Shown in pieces: positions 1 through 8,823 of a DNA stretch of 64,000 nucleotides (position 1 is the first letter of the stretch; each line of letters opens with the position of its first letter). This stretch comes from Leptospira abararensis (GTDB lineage: Bacteria > Spirochaetota > Leptospiria > Leptospirales > Leptospiraceae). The translations under genes and the position numbers were made by a program. The notes below the pieces were generated by a model. That model did not search any database. It was not told the origin of the DNA and saw only the letters and a program-made list of their open reading frames with translations. The stretch covers positions 62,001 through 126,000 of the forward strand of contig NZ_JAFFPR010000019.1 of assembly GCF_016918735.1 (NCBI RefSeq), in the 5' to 3' direction.

Positions 1-351
1 TGCGCTGCTGGTGGTAAACGAGTAGAGTGTGAATCTAAGATTTCCGCTCTTTTGAAAAACCCAGCGGAACTTGAGAAAAACCATGTAAATGCCGAAGAAG
101 TATCTCGCCTAAAAGCGGTGATCTCTCAACCAAGATGGGAAATGTTCTATGGTTTTTACTTTGTCATGACTGGTCTTCACGGGGTTCACGTGGTAGCGGG
201 TGCTTTCCTTATCTTCTGGGTTTTTATTAAAACTCTAAGAAGAAAAGTAGGACCTGAATACTATACTCCAGTAGAAGGTGTGGGTCTTTTTTGGCACGTA
301 GTGGACTTGGTATGGATTTACCTCTTCCCACTTCTTTATTTGGTAGGATAA
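1..351 (+). CDS. Cytochrome c oxidase subunit III, C-terminal part (5' end outside window)
   Basis: The reading frame is open from base 1, so this is the last 116 residues of a longer protein. It matches the end of haem-copper oxidase subunit III: a helix with FVMTGLHGVHVVAG, then GLFWHVVDLVWIYLFPLLYL at the C-terminus, both family signatures. Subunit III is an inner-membrane protein that stabilises the catalytic subunit I of the aerobic terminal oxidase. An in-frame TTG at 52 is not the true start because family homology continues upstream of it. The next gene, 13 bases on, encodes subunit IV, so this is the tail of a cox/cta operon. The call is firm; the length and start cannot be seen. Confidence 0.93.
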   Translation, partial: CAAGGKRVECESKISALLKNPAELEKNHVNAEEVSRLKAVISQPRWEMFYGFYFVMTGLHGVHVVAGAFLIFWVFIKTLRRKVGPEYYTPVEGVGLFWHVVDLVWIYLFPLLYLVG

Positions 352-364
352 AAGGTATTATAGA

Positions 365-961
365 ATGGAATACGTAATCAATTACGGACTTTACTTCATT
401 GCTCTTGTTGCAGTTTTCACTCCGATTCTTGGATTTGGAATCTTTGCTCCAGGGATTGCAACGGCTACCATTTTAGGATTTATCGTAAACTGGTTCGGTC
501 AGTTCTTTCAAACTGATCGGTTTGCAAAATTTACAGAAGAAAACAAAGACAGCAAATTGTTAAAATTTGTTTTAGGTGATGAAGATCACAAAGAAGACCA
601 TGCTTCTGCTTCTATGTGGGTAGAAGATGGGGAAGAGGAAGAAGAACATGACCACCATGTGATTTCCATTAAAACATACGTATATGTTCTATTGGCTCTT
701 TTCTTTGGGACATTTGTAACCGTTTGGGTGGCACAATACGACTTAGGAAAGTGGAACATGATCGTTGCTATGGCGGTTGCTACTTGTAAGGCTTTCTTCG
801 TTTTGGCTTACTTCATGCATTTAAAGTATGATAATATGCTGAACCGTGTTATTTTCTTATCAGCATTTGCCTTCCTTGCACTCCTTTTTGCTTTCTCTTT
901 CGGAGATATCATTTCTCGAATTGCTCCGACGACTGAGTTCCCAGCAAAACCTTTCTTCTAG
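365..961 (+). CDS. Cytochrome c oxidase subunit IV (caa3-type, prokaryotic)
   Basis: 198 residues. An N-terminal hydrophobic stretch (about 5-45) is followed by an acidic, His-rich loop (about 87-98, EDGEEEEEHDHH) and then three membrane helices (about 103-195) containing CKAFFVLAYFMHLKY, the hallmark of the COX4_pro/CtaF family. Those three helices alone make a usual subunit IV of about 100 residues; the N-terminal 100 residues are extra. It starts with ATG 13 bases after the subunit III stop and is followed by a strong terminator, so it is the last gene of the oxidase operon. The acidic/His loop might bind metal, but that is only a guess from composition. Confidence 0.88.
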   Translation: MEYVINYGLYFIALVAVFTPILGFGIFAPGIATATILGFIVNWFGQFFQTDRFAKFTEENKDSKLLKFVLGDEDHKEDHASASMWVEDGEEEEEHDHHVISIKTYVYVLLALFFGTFVTVWVAQYDLGKWNMIVAMAVATCKAFFVLAYFMHLKYDNMLNRVIFLSAFAFLALLFAFSFGDIISRIAPTTEFPAKPFF

Positions 962-988
962 AAAAAAATTGCCAAAACGATTTTAAAC

Positions 989-1013
989 AAGCCCGCTCCT
1001 GTGCGGGCTTTTT
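989..1013 (+). terminator. Rho-independent terminator of the cox operon
   Basis: The arms AAGCCCGC (989-996) and GCGGGCTT (1003-1010) form a perfect 8-bp stem with a 6-base loop and run straight into a T tract. It sits 28 bases after the subunit IV stop and 17 bases before the next start, so it separates the oxidase operon from the phosphatase gene. Confidence 0.88.
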
Positions 1014-1029
1014 CGTCTAATGAAGAATC

Positions 1030-2982
1030 GTGTATCAGTATTTCAAAACGATTCTCTCAAAATTTCTAGATCTGGTTCCTGAGAGGGAAGTTTATAACCA
1101 AGATTATATTATCGAATTAGACAGACACACTCGGATCATTCAAATCCCCGGAAGTATCATTGGCGTCTTTGGTATGTTAGGTTTCGCCTTTGATACGGAT
1201 GCCAAACTCCACCCCGAATTTCCCGAACTATTCTACTTTCGAATTGGATTTAGCCTTCTTTGTCTTTTTTATATAGCCTTTATCCTCTATAACCACTCAA
1301 AAAAAATACATTCTTCTTGGGAAGGTTTGACTTGGGCCTATTTGGTCTATGGGTATTTGTTATTTACGGCAGCATATTATACGGGGCGGATCGCAGACGA
1401 TGCCCCTTATGTTTCTGGATTTCAGATGTTGGTAATGATCCTTCCATTTTTACCACTTCCAAGAAAAACCATGTTTATCTACTATCCCATTTCTATCTTT
1501 ATCTTTGTTCTTTCTGTCCTTGTTTATAAACCAAATCTAACTACTGCAGCTTCTGCTTATTCCATGCAAAACTTGGTCATTAGTTACATTCTCGGAATTT
1601 TTAGTGGGTTTATTATTGAAGGATACAGGTTCCATTCCTTTTTAAATCACAAACGCATCATCAAAAAGAATGAAGAGATTACCAAAACTGTGGATGAAAT
1701 CCAGGCTCTAAAATCTCAACAAGATGGTGATTATTTTTTAACATCGCTCCTCCTCGAACCTTTGCTTGGCCATGAAGTGGATGGGAGCGCAGTTACGATT
1801 GAAACTGTAGTCAATCAATACAAAAAATTCTACTTCCGAAACAAAGAATATCAGTTAGGCGGAGATTATGTATCTGTATTTAATTTAATTTTACAAGGAA
1901 AACGTTATAAGGCATTTATTAATGGGGATGCGATGGGGAAATCCATCCAAGGAGCAGGGGGAGCCATTGTACTTGGTGCAGTCTATAATTCGATCATCAT
2001 TCGTTCGAAGATGGATCCCGTTTCTTCCAACCGGTCTCCTGAACGTTGGTTACACGATTGTTTTTTGGATTTACAAAAGGTGTTCGAAACCTTTGACGGA
2101 GCCATGTTGGTGTCCGCCGTTGTGGGCTTGTTAGAGGAATCCACCGGAACCTTATATTTTATTAATTTAGAGCATCCATGGGTAATTTTGTATCGCGATG
2201 GGAAGGCTTCCTTTATTGAGAATGAAATCCACTATTATAAGTTAGGTGTGATGGAGGGATTGTCCGAAACTTTTATCTCCGTGTTTCAGATGAAAAAGGG
2301 AGACAAAATTTTTTGTGGTTCTGACGGAAAAGATGATTTGGTTCTTTCGGAAGAGGGAAGGTTCCGAGATATCAACGAGGACCAAAACTTAATATTAGAG
2401 AATATTGAAGAAGCAGGTGGGGACATGCAGTCAGTTTTGCATTGCCTTAGGCGGAAGGGAAAGTATTCAGATGATCTAAGTTTGATATCTCTACAATACA
2501 ATCTGGATGCCTACCCAAAACCGGGAAAGTTTTATGTGGAAGCCCGTGAGAATATTCGTGACAAACAATATGATCGAGCTCTTGATTTATTATTATCTTA
2601 TGAATCGGCCCTCGAAACTTCAATCTCCGAATTGAAGTACATCGCCAAATTGTATGAGAAAAAAGAGGACTTAGTAAAGGCGATGGAATATGCAAGCCTT
2701 GCTCTCGAAAACTATCCTTCTGATACGGTATGGATGTTCCACACATCTGTACTATATAAACGAATGTTTTCTTTGTACAAATCCCAATCTTTTCTCGGAG
2801 AATCACAAGAACTCAGTGAACGTGTTCGACTACGACAACCATCCAATGTCCGCAATTTAATTCATTTAGCAGATGTTTGTAGGTTAAGCGGAGACAAAGA
2901 CAGGTTTTCATTTTTAATCAAACAAATTCAGAGTCGAGAACCAAACAATTTTAAATTGAAAGAACTTATAGGTAAAACGTAA
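1030..2982 (+). CDS. Membrane-bound PP2C/SpoIIE-family protein phosphatase with TPR-like tail
   Basis: 650 residues, GTG start. About six hydrophobic segments fill residues 45-215. A short linker with LKSQQDGDYFLTSLLLEPL leads into a PP2C/SpoIIE phosphatase domain (about 250-490). Metal-binding aspartates are visible in LGGDYVSV, NGDAMGKSIQG, GSDGKDD and YSDDLSLI, so it is probably active. The last 150 residues are helical and TPR-like. SpoIIE-type phosphatases dephosphorylate STAS anti-anti-sigma proteins; a STAS protein is encoded at 15218-15568, but nothing shows that the two interact. The same linker and domain recur at the C-terminus of the protein at 37352-43066. No ligand-binding domain is recognised, so the signal would be read by the membrane part. 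It sits alone between a terminator and a convergent gene. Confidence 0.85.
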   Translation: MYQYFKTILSKFLDLVPEREVYNQDYIIELDRHTRIIQIPGSIIGVFGMLGFAFDTDAKLHPEFPELFYFRIGFSLLCLFYIAFILYNHSKKIHSSWEGLTWAYLVYGYLLFTAAYYTGRIADDAPYVSGFQMLVMILPFLPLPRKTMFIYYPISIFIFVLSVLVYKPNLTTAASAYSMQNLVISYILGIFSGFIIEGYRFHSFLNHKRIIKKNEEITKTVDEIQALKSQQDGDYFLTSLLLEPLLGHEVDGSAVTIETVVNQYKKFYFRNKEYQLGGDYVSVFNLILQGKRYKAFINGDAMGKSIQGAGGAIVLGAVYNSIIIRSKMDPVSSNRSPERWLHDCFLDLQKVFETFDGAMLVSAVVGLLEESTGTLYFINLEHPWVILYRDGKASFIENEIHYYKLGVMEGLSETFISVFQMKKGDKIFCGSDGKDDLVLSEEGRFRDINEDQNLILENIEEAGGDMQSVLHCLRRKGKYSDDLSLISLQYNLDAYPKPGKFYVEARENIRDKQYDRALDLLLSYESALETSISELKYIAKLYEKKEDLVKAMEYASLALENYPSDTVWMFHTSVLYKRMFSLYKSQSFLGESQELSERVRLRQPSNVRNLIHLADVCRLSGDKDRFSFLIKQIQSREPNNFKLKELIGKT

Positions 2983-2983
2983 A

Positions 2984-4585
2984 TCATTTTATTGTTAAAG
3001 ATTGTTTTCTGAATTCAATTGGTGTAATCCCTGTAGTTTTTTTGAATTCTGAATTAAAACTGGATTTTGATCCGAATCCTGTTTCGAATGCGATCGCAAT
3101 CACCGATACCTCTGGTTTTTTTTTTAGAAGTTCTTTTGCTTCCTCTATTCTATAAGAGTTGATATAGGAACGAAAACTTAATTCGAGTTTAGCATTAATT
3201 AATTCGGAAGTTTGTTGGATGTTTAGCCCAATCGCTATGGACGTTTTTTCTAAATCTAGTTTTTCATCAAGGTAAGGTTTTGCCTCTTTCATCCACAATT
3301 CCAGTTTGTGTATATAATGATTGTAATCAATTTTTTCTAATTTTGATTTTGTATACTTATTGTTGAGTTGCGACTCTAGGGCAGACATCCGTTCTGAAAT
3401 TTTATTTCTGTTGAGTATTAGATCTTGATGTTTTTGAAATAAATTGAACAACAGGAAAAATAAATCTAATTGGAAAGCAAAAGCCGGGCCATAGACAGCT
3501 AATAAGGTATAATCAGTGATTCCTAGATGATAAAAAATAGTAATATATCCGAATAAAAAATACAATCCCCAACTAACTAAGAAAAAAATAATTCTTTTTT
3601 CGCCCATTAGGAAAACTTTAATTCCCGTTAGTAGTATTAGAGGAATTGAAACTATATAAGTTAAATTAATTACTTTGGAAAAAAAAGAATACTCTTCGGT
3701 TGTTAAGATTCCTATGGCAGAAACAATCCCGGTGGATGCTAAAGTGATTAATATTTTATCTGCAACGGGAATTTTTGTTTTTGTTTCTAAAAATAATCTT
3801 GTGAACTGAAAAGATGCGGCAATGCCAGCAGATAAAAAGAATAAAATTGCCTTACTTTGCCACCATATTGCGTTCGGCCAAAAGCTGTGAAATGAATTAC
3901 CAAATTGAGTGTTGCACCAGAGTGTATTTGTAATCACATAAATAGAATAGTAAAAAAATTCATTTAATCGAAATGCGAAGGTACAAAATATACTAATGAT
4001 CAACATTACACCTGAGAAACATAAAAGTGACCAAGTTGCCGATGATTCGATAAGGATTTTATTTTGAAATTCGTTTTCGTTCAGTAATAGAATGGGAAAT
4101 GAAATCAAAGAACTTGATTCTAATCGAATGTAAAAGTATTTTCCCTTTGAAACGGAGGGAATGCGAAAACTTGGATTTAAGGCTTCGGGGACAGCCCAAT
4201 TTGATTTGGGAAAACTATCACCTGATTTGTATTCTGTATAAGATTTTCCTGAATTTGGATAATACAAAGTAATATGATCAAGAACACGCCACTCGAAAGA
4301 AAGGATACTTCCAGGTTGGAAGCGCACGGCCGAAACTGGTGCTCTTAACCAGATAACGCTTTTCGTATAATAAAAGTTAACTGTGTTTTCTTTCAATTGA
4401 TTCCATTCAGGAACCATTTCTATTTTGGAAATTTCGATTTGATGATTCCTGTCTTCGAAAGATTCGAATTTGTTTGTGACGTTGTTTTCGTGAAAGTAGG
4501 AGCAGTTACAGATAAATAAACTAAGGCAAAGGAGAAAGCAGGACTTCGACCACATCAGCATAAGTTTTCTAAATGTACGATACAT
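2984..4585 (-). CDS. Membrane-bound AraC-type regulator with 7TMR-DISM sensor
   Basis: The chosen ATG at 4585 gives 533 residues and a signal-like N-terminus ending in LSLFICNCS; a TTG at 4639 would add 18 residues that look non-coding. After the signal comes an extracytoplasmic 7TMR-DISMED2-like domain (ITLYYPNSGKSY, KGKYFYIRLESS), then about seven membrane helices (about 180-390), a coiled linker, and a C-terminal AraC-type double helix-turn-helix with VSVIAIAFETGFGSKSSFNS. The 7TMR-DISM module usually carries kinase, cyclase or GGDEF outputs. Here it carries a DNA-binding output, so this would be a one-component regulator acting from the membrane. It is divergent from the LamG gene at 4668, which is a natural first candidate target. 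The ligand is unknown. Confidence 0.82.
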   Translation of the reverse strand: MYRTFRKLMLMWSKSCFLLCLSLFICNCSYFHENNVTNKFESFEDRNHQIEISKIEMVPEWNQLKENTVNFYYTKSVIWLRAPVSAVRFQPGSILSFEWRVLDHITLYYPNSGKSYTEYKSGDSFPKSNWAVPEALNPSFRIPSVSKGKYFYIRLESSSLISFPILLLNENEFQNKILIESSATWSLLCFSGVMLIISIFCTFAFRLNEFFYYSIYVITNTLWCNTQFGNSFHSFWPNAIWWQSKAILFFLSAGIAASFQFTRLFLETKTKIPVADKILITLASTGIVSAIGILTTEEYSFFSKVINLTYIVSIPLILLTGIKVFLMGEKRIIFFLVSWGLYFLFGYITIFYHLGITDYTLLAVYGPAFAFQLDLFFLLFNLFQKHQDLILNRNKISERMSALESQLNNKYTKSKLEKIDYNHYIHKLELWMKEAKPYLDEKLDLEKTSIAIGLNIQQTSELINAKLELSFRSYINSYRIEEAKELLKKKPEVSVIAIAFETGFGSKSSFNSEFKKTTGITPIEFRKQSLTIK

Positions 4586-4667
4586 TCGGCAAGTGTAAAA
4601 ATATGTCCAAAAATATAGCTTCGGACGACTGACAAACAAGTCCGCAGTAAACTCTTAGTTCCGAAAG

Positions 4668-5570
4668 ATGGATTCATTTCCGTGGAGCGGCCCTTTGTTT
4701 AAACTTTTTAAAACATTTGTATTTTTTATGGTGATAGAATCATTCCTCGTTTGTCAGCCATTACAATTCAATAATGTTGGTGATCTCCAAAGTGAAGATC
4801 GAATGGAGTCCATCCTCTTGGAATGTTTGTTGGAAGGAAAGTATTGTAGTAATGGGTCTAAAACACGAGAATATATTGTTCCCTCATCATTGGCTTCTGG
4901 ATTGTACGCTTGGTATCCACTTGATGGGAACATGAACGATCTGAGTGGGAATGCTCGCCACGGATTTTTTCCTGGAGGGGTCTGGCCTGCGACTTTAGGA
5001 TCTACGTATGCTCTCAGTCGTTCCCATCTACTAAGTGGGGCTGCTTCCTTCAACGGAACGGATCAGTTATTTGCAAATAACTTTACCGCACTTTGTCATG
5101 AGGATTTTGCTATTGCCTTATGGATTTTTCCAAACTATGTCGTCCACAATGAAATCCTGGGCTTCCAAACTAGTCCGGGTCAAAATCCAGCGATCTTATT
5201 TTTTTTGGGTGCAACAGGGCAACTTGCATTTCAGTCATTTTTTTATGACGGGAGTAATGGTAATTCAACATATGGGACTTCTTCAATGGCTTTACCTGCA
5301 AATCTGTGGACTCATATTGCTTATGTTCACAATGGAACCACTCGCCAGGGAAATATTTGGGTCAATGGAGTCAGCGTAGGTGCTACCTCTGATGTAGGGG
5401 GGCTTTCTTGTTCAACATCCCAATGGTGGTCTGGAACACCATTAATCATTGGTTATTCTTACTATGGCAATGTTTCTCGTTTTTTTGCCGGAAGGATGGA
5501 TGATATTTGGTTTTTCAAAGGTCGTAGGCTTACTGCCAGTGACATTTCCACTTTGATGAGTCTTCCTTAG
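4668..5570 (+). CDS. LamG (concanavalin-like) domain exported protein
   Basis: 300 residues. A hydrophobic segment (about 10-30) near the N-terminus suggests export, although it is preceded by an unusually long 10-residue leader. Residues about 75-300 match the LamG/Laminin_G_3 fold: LYAWYPLDGNMNDLSGN opening, GAASFNGTDQ, FAIALWIFPN, and a closing MDDIWFFKGRRLTASDI strand. Such domains bind carbohydrate or protein at the surface. It is transcribed divergently from the membrane AraC regulator, with 82 bases between the two starts, and no downstream gene on the same strand belongs to it. The ribosome binding site is weak. The function beyond surface binding is not known. Confidence 0.75.
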   Translation: MDSFPWSGPLFKLFKTFVFFMVIESFLVCQPLQFNNVGDLQSEDRMESILLECLLEGKYCSNGSKTREYIVPSSLASGLYAWYPLDGNMNDLSGNARHGFFPGGVWPATLGSTYALSRSHLLSGAASFNGTDQLFANNFTALCHEDFAIALWIFPNYVVHNEILGFQTSPGQNPAILFFLGATGQLAFQSFFYDGSNGNSTYGTSSMALPANLWTHIAYVHNGTTRQGNIWVNGVSVGATSDVGGLSCSTSQWWSGTPLIIGYSYYGNVSRFFAGRMDDIWFFKGRRLTASDISTLMSLP

Positions 5571-5673
5571 TGTATTTATTGGTTTGTTTCGATCGCTTAA
5601 ATCACCCATTCTAATTTCAAAACCATTTGAAGATAGAAATCCTGTTTACCGCTTTCATGCCGATAGAACAGTA

Positions 5674-6342
5674 TTACTTTTTTAATATAATGATTCTATT
5701 TTGAATTTCTAGATTTTTGAATTCATATTGGTCGCGGATCCATTCAAATGCTTCCTTCGTATAAAAGAAAGTATGAGTTCTATCGTTTTTATAGTACCAG
5801 CTTTCAAAATCAATCGAATCGTCATAAGGGTAAGTGAGTATATACAAACTTCCGCCTTCTTTCAGTAACTGGGTTAGTTTTTGGAACTCTTTTTTTGGCG
5901 AATGAAAATGTTCTACAACTTCCGTGAGAATGATATAGTCGTAAGTTTGTTTTAGGTTTTCAGTGTAATTGTGAAAGAAGGGATCATATAATTTAATTTT
6001 GAAACCCACTTGATCCAATAGATATTGAACCACGGGGCCAGGGCCTGCGCCATAATCCAAACCTTTGTCCGAAGGATTTTGATTTGCGATGACCATATCC
6101 ACAATTGGTTGTAAAAAACTTTGGTAACGAGGATCATATACATCATTGTTGTGTTCGGTATATCGTAACTTTTCTGTTTCCTCGTTTGGCCAAAATTCTT
6201 GATCCATAAATACCGAAAGGCAATTTGAACACCTAGAATAAGAACGAAAGCGGTTTTTATGGAAAGGAGAAGAATCAGATTTACAAAGAGGACAGTTCAC
6301 AATTTTATAATATCGTTTTAAAAATTTGATTAGTGATATCAA
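5674..6342 (-). CDS. SAM-dependent methyltransferase with N-terminal zinc-finger-like motif
   Basis: 222 residues. Residues 17-42 hold CPLC and CSNC pairs, typical of the Zn ribbon that precedes some class I methyltransferases of the Methyltransf_23 type. The SAM site is GLDYGAGPG (motif I, about residue 95), followed by YDYIILTEVVEHFHSP (motif II) and LLKEGGSLYILTYP. The substrate is not indicated; relatives act on sugars or small metabolites. It is a single gene, convergent with the LamG gene and divergent from the SPOR gene. The length is typical for a compact member. Confidence 0.8.
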   Translation of the reverse strand: MISLIKFLKRYYKIVNCPLCKSDSSPFHKNRFRSYSRCSNCLSVFMDQEFWPNEETEKLRYTEHNNDVYDPRYQSFLQPIVDMVIANQNPSDKGLDYGAGPGPVVQYLLDQVGFKIKLYDPFFHNYTENLKQTYDYIILTEVVEHFHSPKKEFQKLTQLLKEGGSLYILTYPYDDSIDFESWYYKNDRTHTFFYTKEAFEWIRDQYEFKNLEIQNRIIILKK

Positions 6343-6445
6343 CTACGATCGACAAGAATCAGAATCATTCCGATTTCATAAAAAACCATTCTATTTTTTC
6401 GAATCGGCGTCCGACAATTAGAGTAATAGAGATCCCGGAACGCCC

Positions 6446-7057
6446 ATGCAAAATATAGATTATTCAAGAAAGCTTAGATCCGGCCGACCCTTAGAAGGCG
6501 AGGTTTCATCCTATTCCCCCCAACCTCATTCTTATTTTAGCGGCCCGCAGAAACCTAAATCTGCATTTATCCTTCTTATCGGCGGTATTTTGCTTTTTAC
6601 TTCAGGTATGGTAGTGGGAATTCAATTAGGACAAAAAGAGACCAAATTTAAAGAAAACTCTGAGACTTCCTTTTCGAATGTCGGTTCTGCAAAAATTCCT
6701 GCACCCAAATTGACCCAAACCAGCGAAGATAGCGGAAACCGAAATGAGGGCCGCACCGAAGGTTCGGATTCATCTTCCGCATCACCCTTTCCGGCTACAT
6801 TGAAATTTCCTCCTAAAAATGACCAAATCAATTATATGGTCCAAATTGGGGATTTCACCCCAGAAGAAGCCATTGCCGTGGGAAAACAATTGATTGATAC
6901 CCATCCATCCCTACGGGGAAGGATCTTTCGGACCTCAACTGGCAAATTATTTGCTGGATACTTCTATCGGTTGGATGATGCAAAAGAGACTTTGGAGGCT
7001 GTTAAGTCCAAACTTCCGTCTCTTACTGAGGCTCAGGTAAAAACCATTCGATTCTGA
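6446..7057 (+). CDS. SPOR-domain membrane protein
   Basis: 203 residues. A cytoplasmic N-terminus of about 35 residues precedes one membrane helix (about 38-60, FILLIGGILLFTSGMVVGIQ), a low-complexity Ser/Asn linker, and a C-terminal SPOR-like domain (about 128-203: INYMVQIGDFTPEEAIAVGK, FAGYFYRLDDAKETL). SPOR domains bind denuded peptidoglycan and direct proteins to division or growth sites. The bitopic layout matches DedD- or FtsN-type proteins, but no closer identity is claimed. It lies directly upstream of carD, which has its own promoter. Confidence 0.8.
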   Translation: MQNIDYSRKLRSGRPLEGEVSSYSPQPHSYFSGPQKPKSAFILLIGGILLFTSGMVVGIQLGQKETKFKENSETSFSNVGSAKIPAPKLTQTSEDSGNRNEGRTEGSDSSSASPFPATLKFPPKNDQINYMVQIGDFTPEEAIAVGKQLIDTHPSLRGRIFRTSTGKLFAGYFYRLDDAKETLEAVKSKLPSLTEAQVKTIRF

Positions 7058-7076
7058 ACTATTTTTATCAACTTCC

Positions 7077-7104
7077 TTGACATTCGTCAATTTTCAGGTA
7101 TAGT
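7077..7104 (+). promoter_or_regulatory. Sigma70-type promoter of the carD gene
   Basis: A consensus -35 box TTGACA (7077-7082) is followed by a 16-base spacer and a -10 box TATAGT (7099-7104), one mismatch from consensus. The carD TTG start lies 36 bases downstream. This is the best promoter seen in the window. Confidence 0.75.
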
Positions 7105-7140
7105 AAGGGCAAGAGTATTTACGGAAGTTATTATACTTAC

Positions 7141-7722
7141 TTGGCTACAAAAAAACTAAACGAAAAAACTAAAGAGCCTAAATTCAAGGTTGGGGATTAT
7201 GTTGTATATCCCATCCATGGAGTAGGTGAAGTCACAGAAGTTGCTAAAAAGCTGATTCTGGGAAAGAAAAAAGACTGTTACAGTTTGGAAATTCAAGGTT
7301 CCAAAATGAAGGTCTCTATCCCGGTGGATCGCGCAATGGACGTGGGTATCCGGTCGATCATTGATAAAAAAGAGATCAAAAAAGTTCTCACTCTCCTAAA
7401 AAAGGATGAGGTCGACACGGAAGAGGACTGGAAGGTCCGTTACCAGAACAATATGAACAAGATCAAGTCTGGTTCCATTTTCGAAGTGGCTGATGTTTGC
7501 CGTAATCTTTACCGACGTGCCTATGGCAAAGAACTTTCCATTATGGAAAGAAAGCTCTATGAGAGCGCCTATAATTTAGTAAAGATGGAAATTGCACTTA
7601 GTAAAGGTGTACCCCAGGAAGAAGCAGGGAACATCGTCTCGGACGTGTTAGCGGCTTCGGTTCAGGGATTGGCTCCAGCACCACCTCCAAAAGAATTGGA
7701 TGATGATCTAGATCTAGAATAA
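7141..7722 (+). CDS. CarD/CdnL-family RNA polymerase-binding regulator
   Basis: 193 residues with a TTG start; GGAAG lies 13 bases upstream. The N-terminal half is the CarD/TRCF RNA-polymerase-interacting Tudor-like domain ([20 protein letters not shown]), and the C-terminal half is the helical CdnL-type DNA-binding region ([37 protein letters not shown]). CarD proteins bind the polymerase beta subunit and stabilise open complexes, acting on rRNA and housekeeping promoters. About 25 acidic/Pro residues at the C-terminus are extra. A PIN/TRAM gene follows 39 bases on, a pairing common in bacteria. Confidence 0.92.
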   Translation: MATKKLNEKTKEPKFKVGDYVVYPIHGVGEVTEVAKKLILGKKKDCYSLEIQGSKMKVSIPVDRAMDVGIRSIIDKKEIKKVLTLLKKDEVDTEEDWKVRYQNNMNKIKSGSIFEVADVCRNLYRRAYGKELSIMERKLYESAYNLVKMEIALSKGVPQEEAGNIVSDVLAASVQGLAPAPPPKELDDDLDLE

Positions 7723-7761
7723 ACTTCCGTTTTTGCTCAACTCTTTTACAAGGATTGAGTT

Positions 7762-8799
7762 ATGAAACACTTACTTTCAGCCCTTGGGACAATTATCGTC
7801 TCTTCGGTATCGTTTTTCTTCTTATATTCGGAATCGCAAAACCTCGTTTTGGCGGGGACTCTTGCTGGAATCATTCTCCTTTACTCCCTATTCCTCGTGT
7901 TAGGTGAAAGAAAATTATTCCCTGAAATCAAAGCCGATGTTGTACTTTGTGCAAGCGTTGGAGCTCTTCTTGGTCTGTCTATTGCGGCATTTCCAGTAAG
8001 TCTCCTAAACGATTACGGATATAAATCCATTGCTATCTTTGTCGCTGTTCTTTTGTTCCTTACAGGCATTAAAACAGGAATTGCTTTTTCCAGAAAACCG
8101 GGTCTTGCCATTTTTGGCGGTGGTGCTGGCGGAGCAGGCTCTAGTTTTCAGATCCCTGGTTTGGAAAATGCAAATAGCCATATCCGCGACAAAATTCTAG
8201 ACACTTCCGTTGTCATCGATGGTCGTATTTTAGATATCGCTGATACTCATTTTCTAGATGGTCCACTCATCCTTCCTAACTTTGTGTTACGGGAAATTCA
8301 ACTCATTTCCGATTCTTCTGACCCAATCAAACGGGCTCGCGGAAGACGAGGATTGGAGATGTTAAACAAACTCCAAAGAAAAGGATCCATCGAAGTCAAA
8401 ATCACTTATACTGATTATTCAGATACAAGAGAAGTCGATGCCAAACTTGTGAAACTCGCACGTGATACTGGCGGAGCTGTTGTTACCAACGACTTCAACC
8501 TAAACAAAGTAGCTGAATTACAAGGGGTTCGAGTTCTCAACTTAAACAACCTTGCCAATGCTTTAAAACCAGTGGTGCTTCCTGGGGAAGAATTCCAAAT
8601 TTCCGTCATCAAAGAAGGAAAGGATGAAAACCAAGGTATCGGTTACTTAGAAGATGGGACTATGGTAGTCATTGAAAATGGTGGTCACTTAGTTGGAAAA
8701 GATGTACGTGTTGTTGTGACAAGTATCATCCAAACCGCTGCCGGGAAAATGATTTTCACAAAAGTGCAAAACGGTAACAATAACTACAACAAATCGTAA
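7762..8799 (+). CDS. PIN/TRAM-domain membrane ribonuclease-like protein (YacL type)
   Basis: 345 residues. Four membrane helices occupy about residues 5-115. They are followed by a Gly-rich hinge, a PIN nuclease domain (about 145-270; acidic residues in DTSVVIDGR and [10 protein letters not shown]), and a TRAM RNA-binding domain (about 275-340, [16 protein letters not shown]). The layout is that of YacL-like proteins; the acidic residues needed for a PIN nuclease are present, but the target RNA is unknown. It sits between carD and lnt on the same strand and probably shares the carD promoter. Confidence 0.9.
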   Translation: MKHLLSALGTIIVSSVSFFFLYSESQNLVLAGTLAGIILLYSLFLVLGERKLFPEIKADVVLCASVGALLGLSIAAFPVSLLNDYGYKSIAIFVAVLLFLTGIKTGIAFSRKPGLAIFGGGAGGAGSSFQIPGLENANSHIRDKILDTSVVIDGRILDIADTHFLDGPLILPNFVLREIQLISDSSDPIKRARGRRGLEMLNKLQRKGSIEVKITYTDYSDTREVDAKLVKLARDTGGAVVTNDFNLNKVAELQGVRVLNLNNLANALKPVVLPGEEFQISVIKEGKDENQGIGYLEDGTMVVIENGGHLVGKDVRVVVTSIIQTAAGKMIFTKVQNGNNNYNKS

Positions 8800-8823
8800 T
8801 TTATTTTAAGTAGTCTAACGGGT

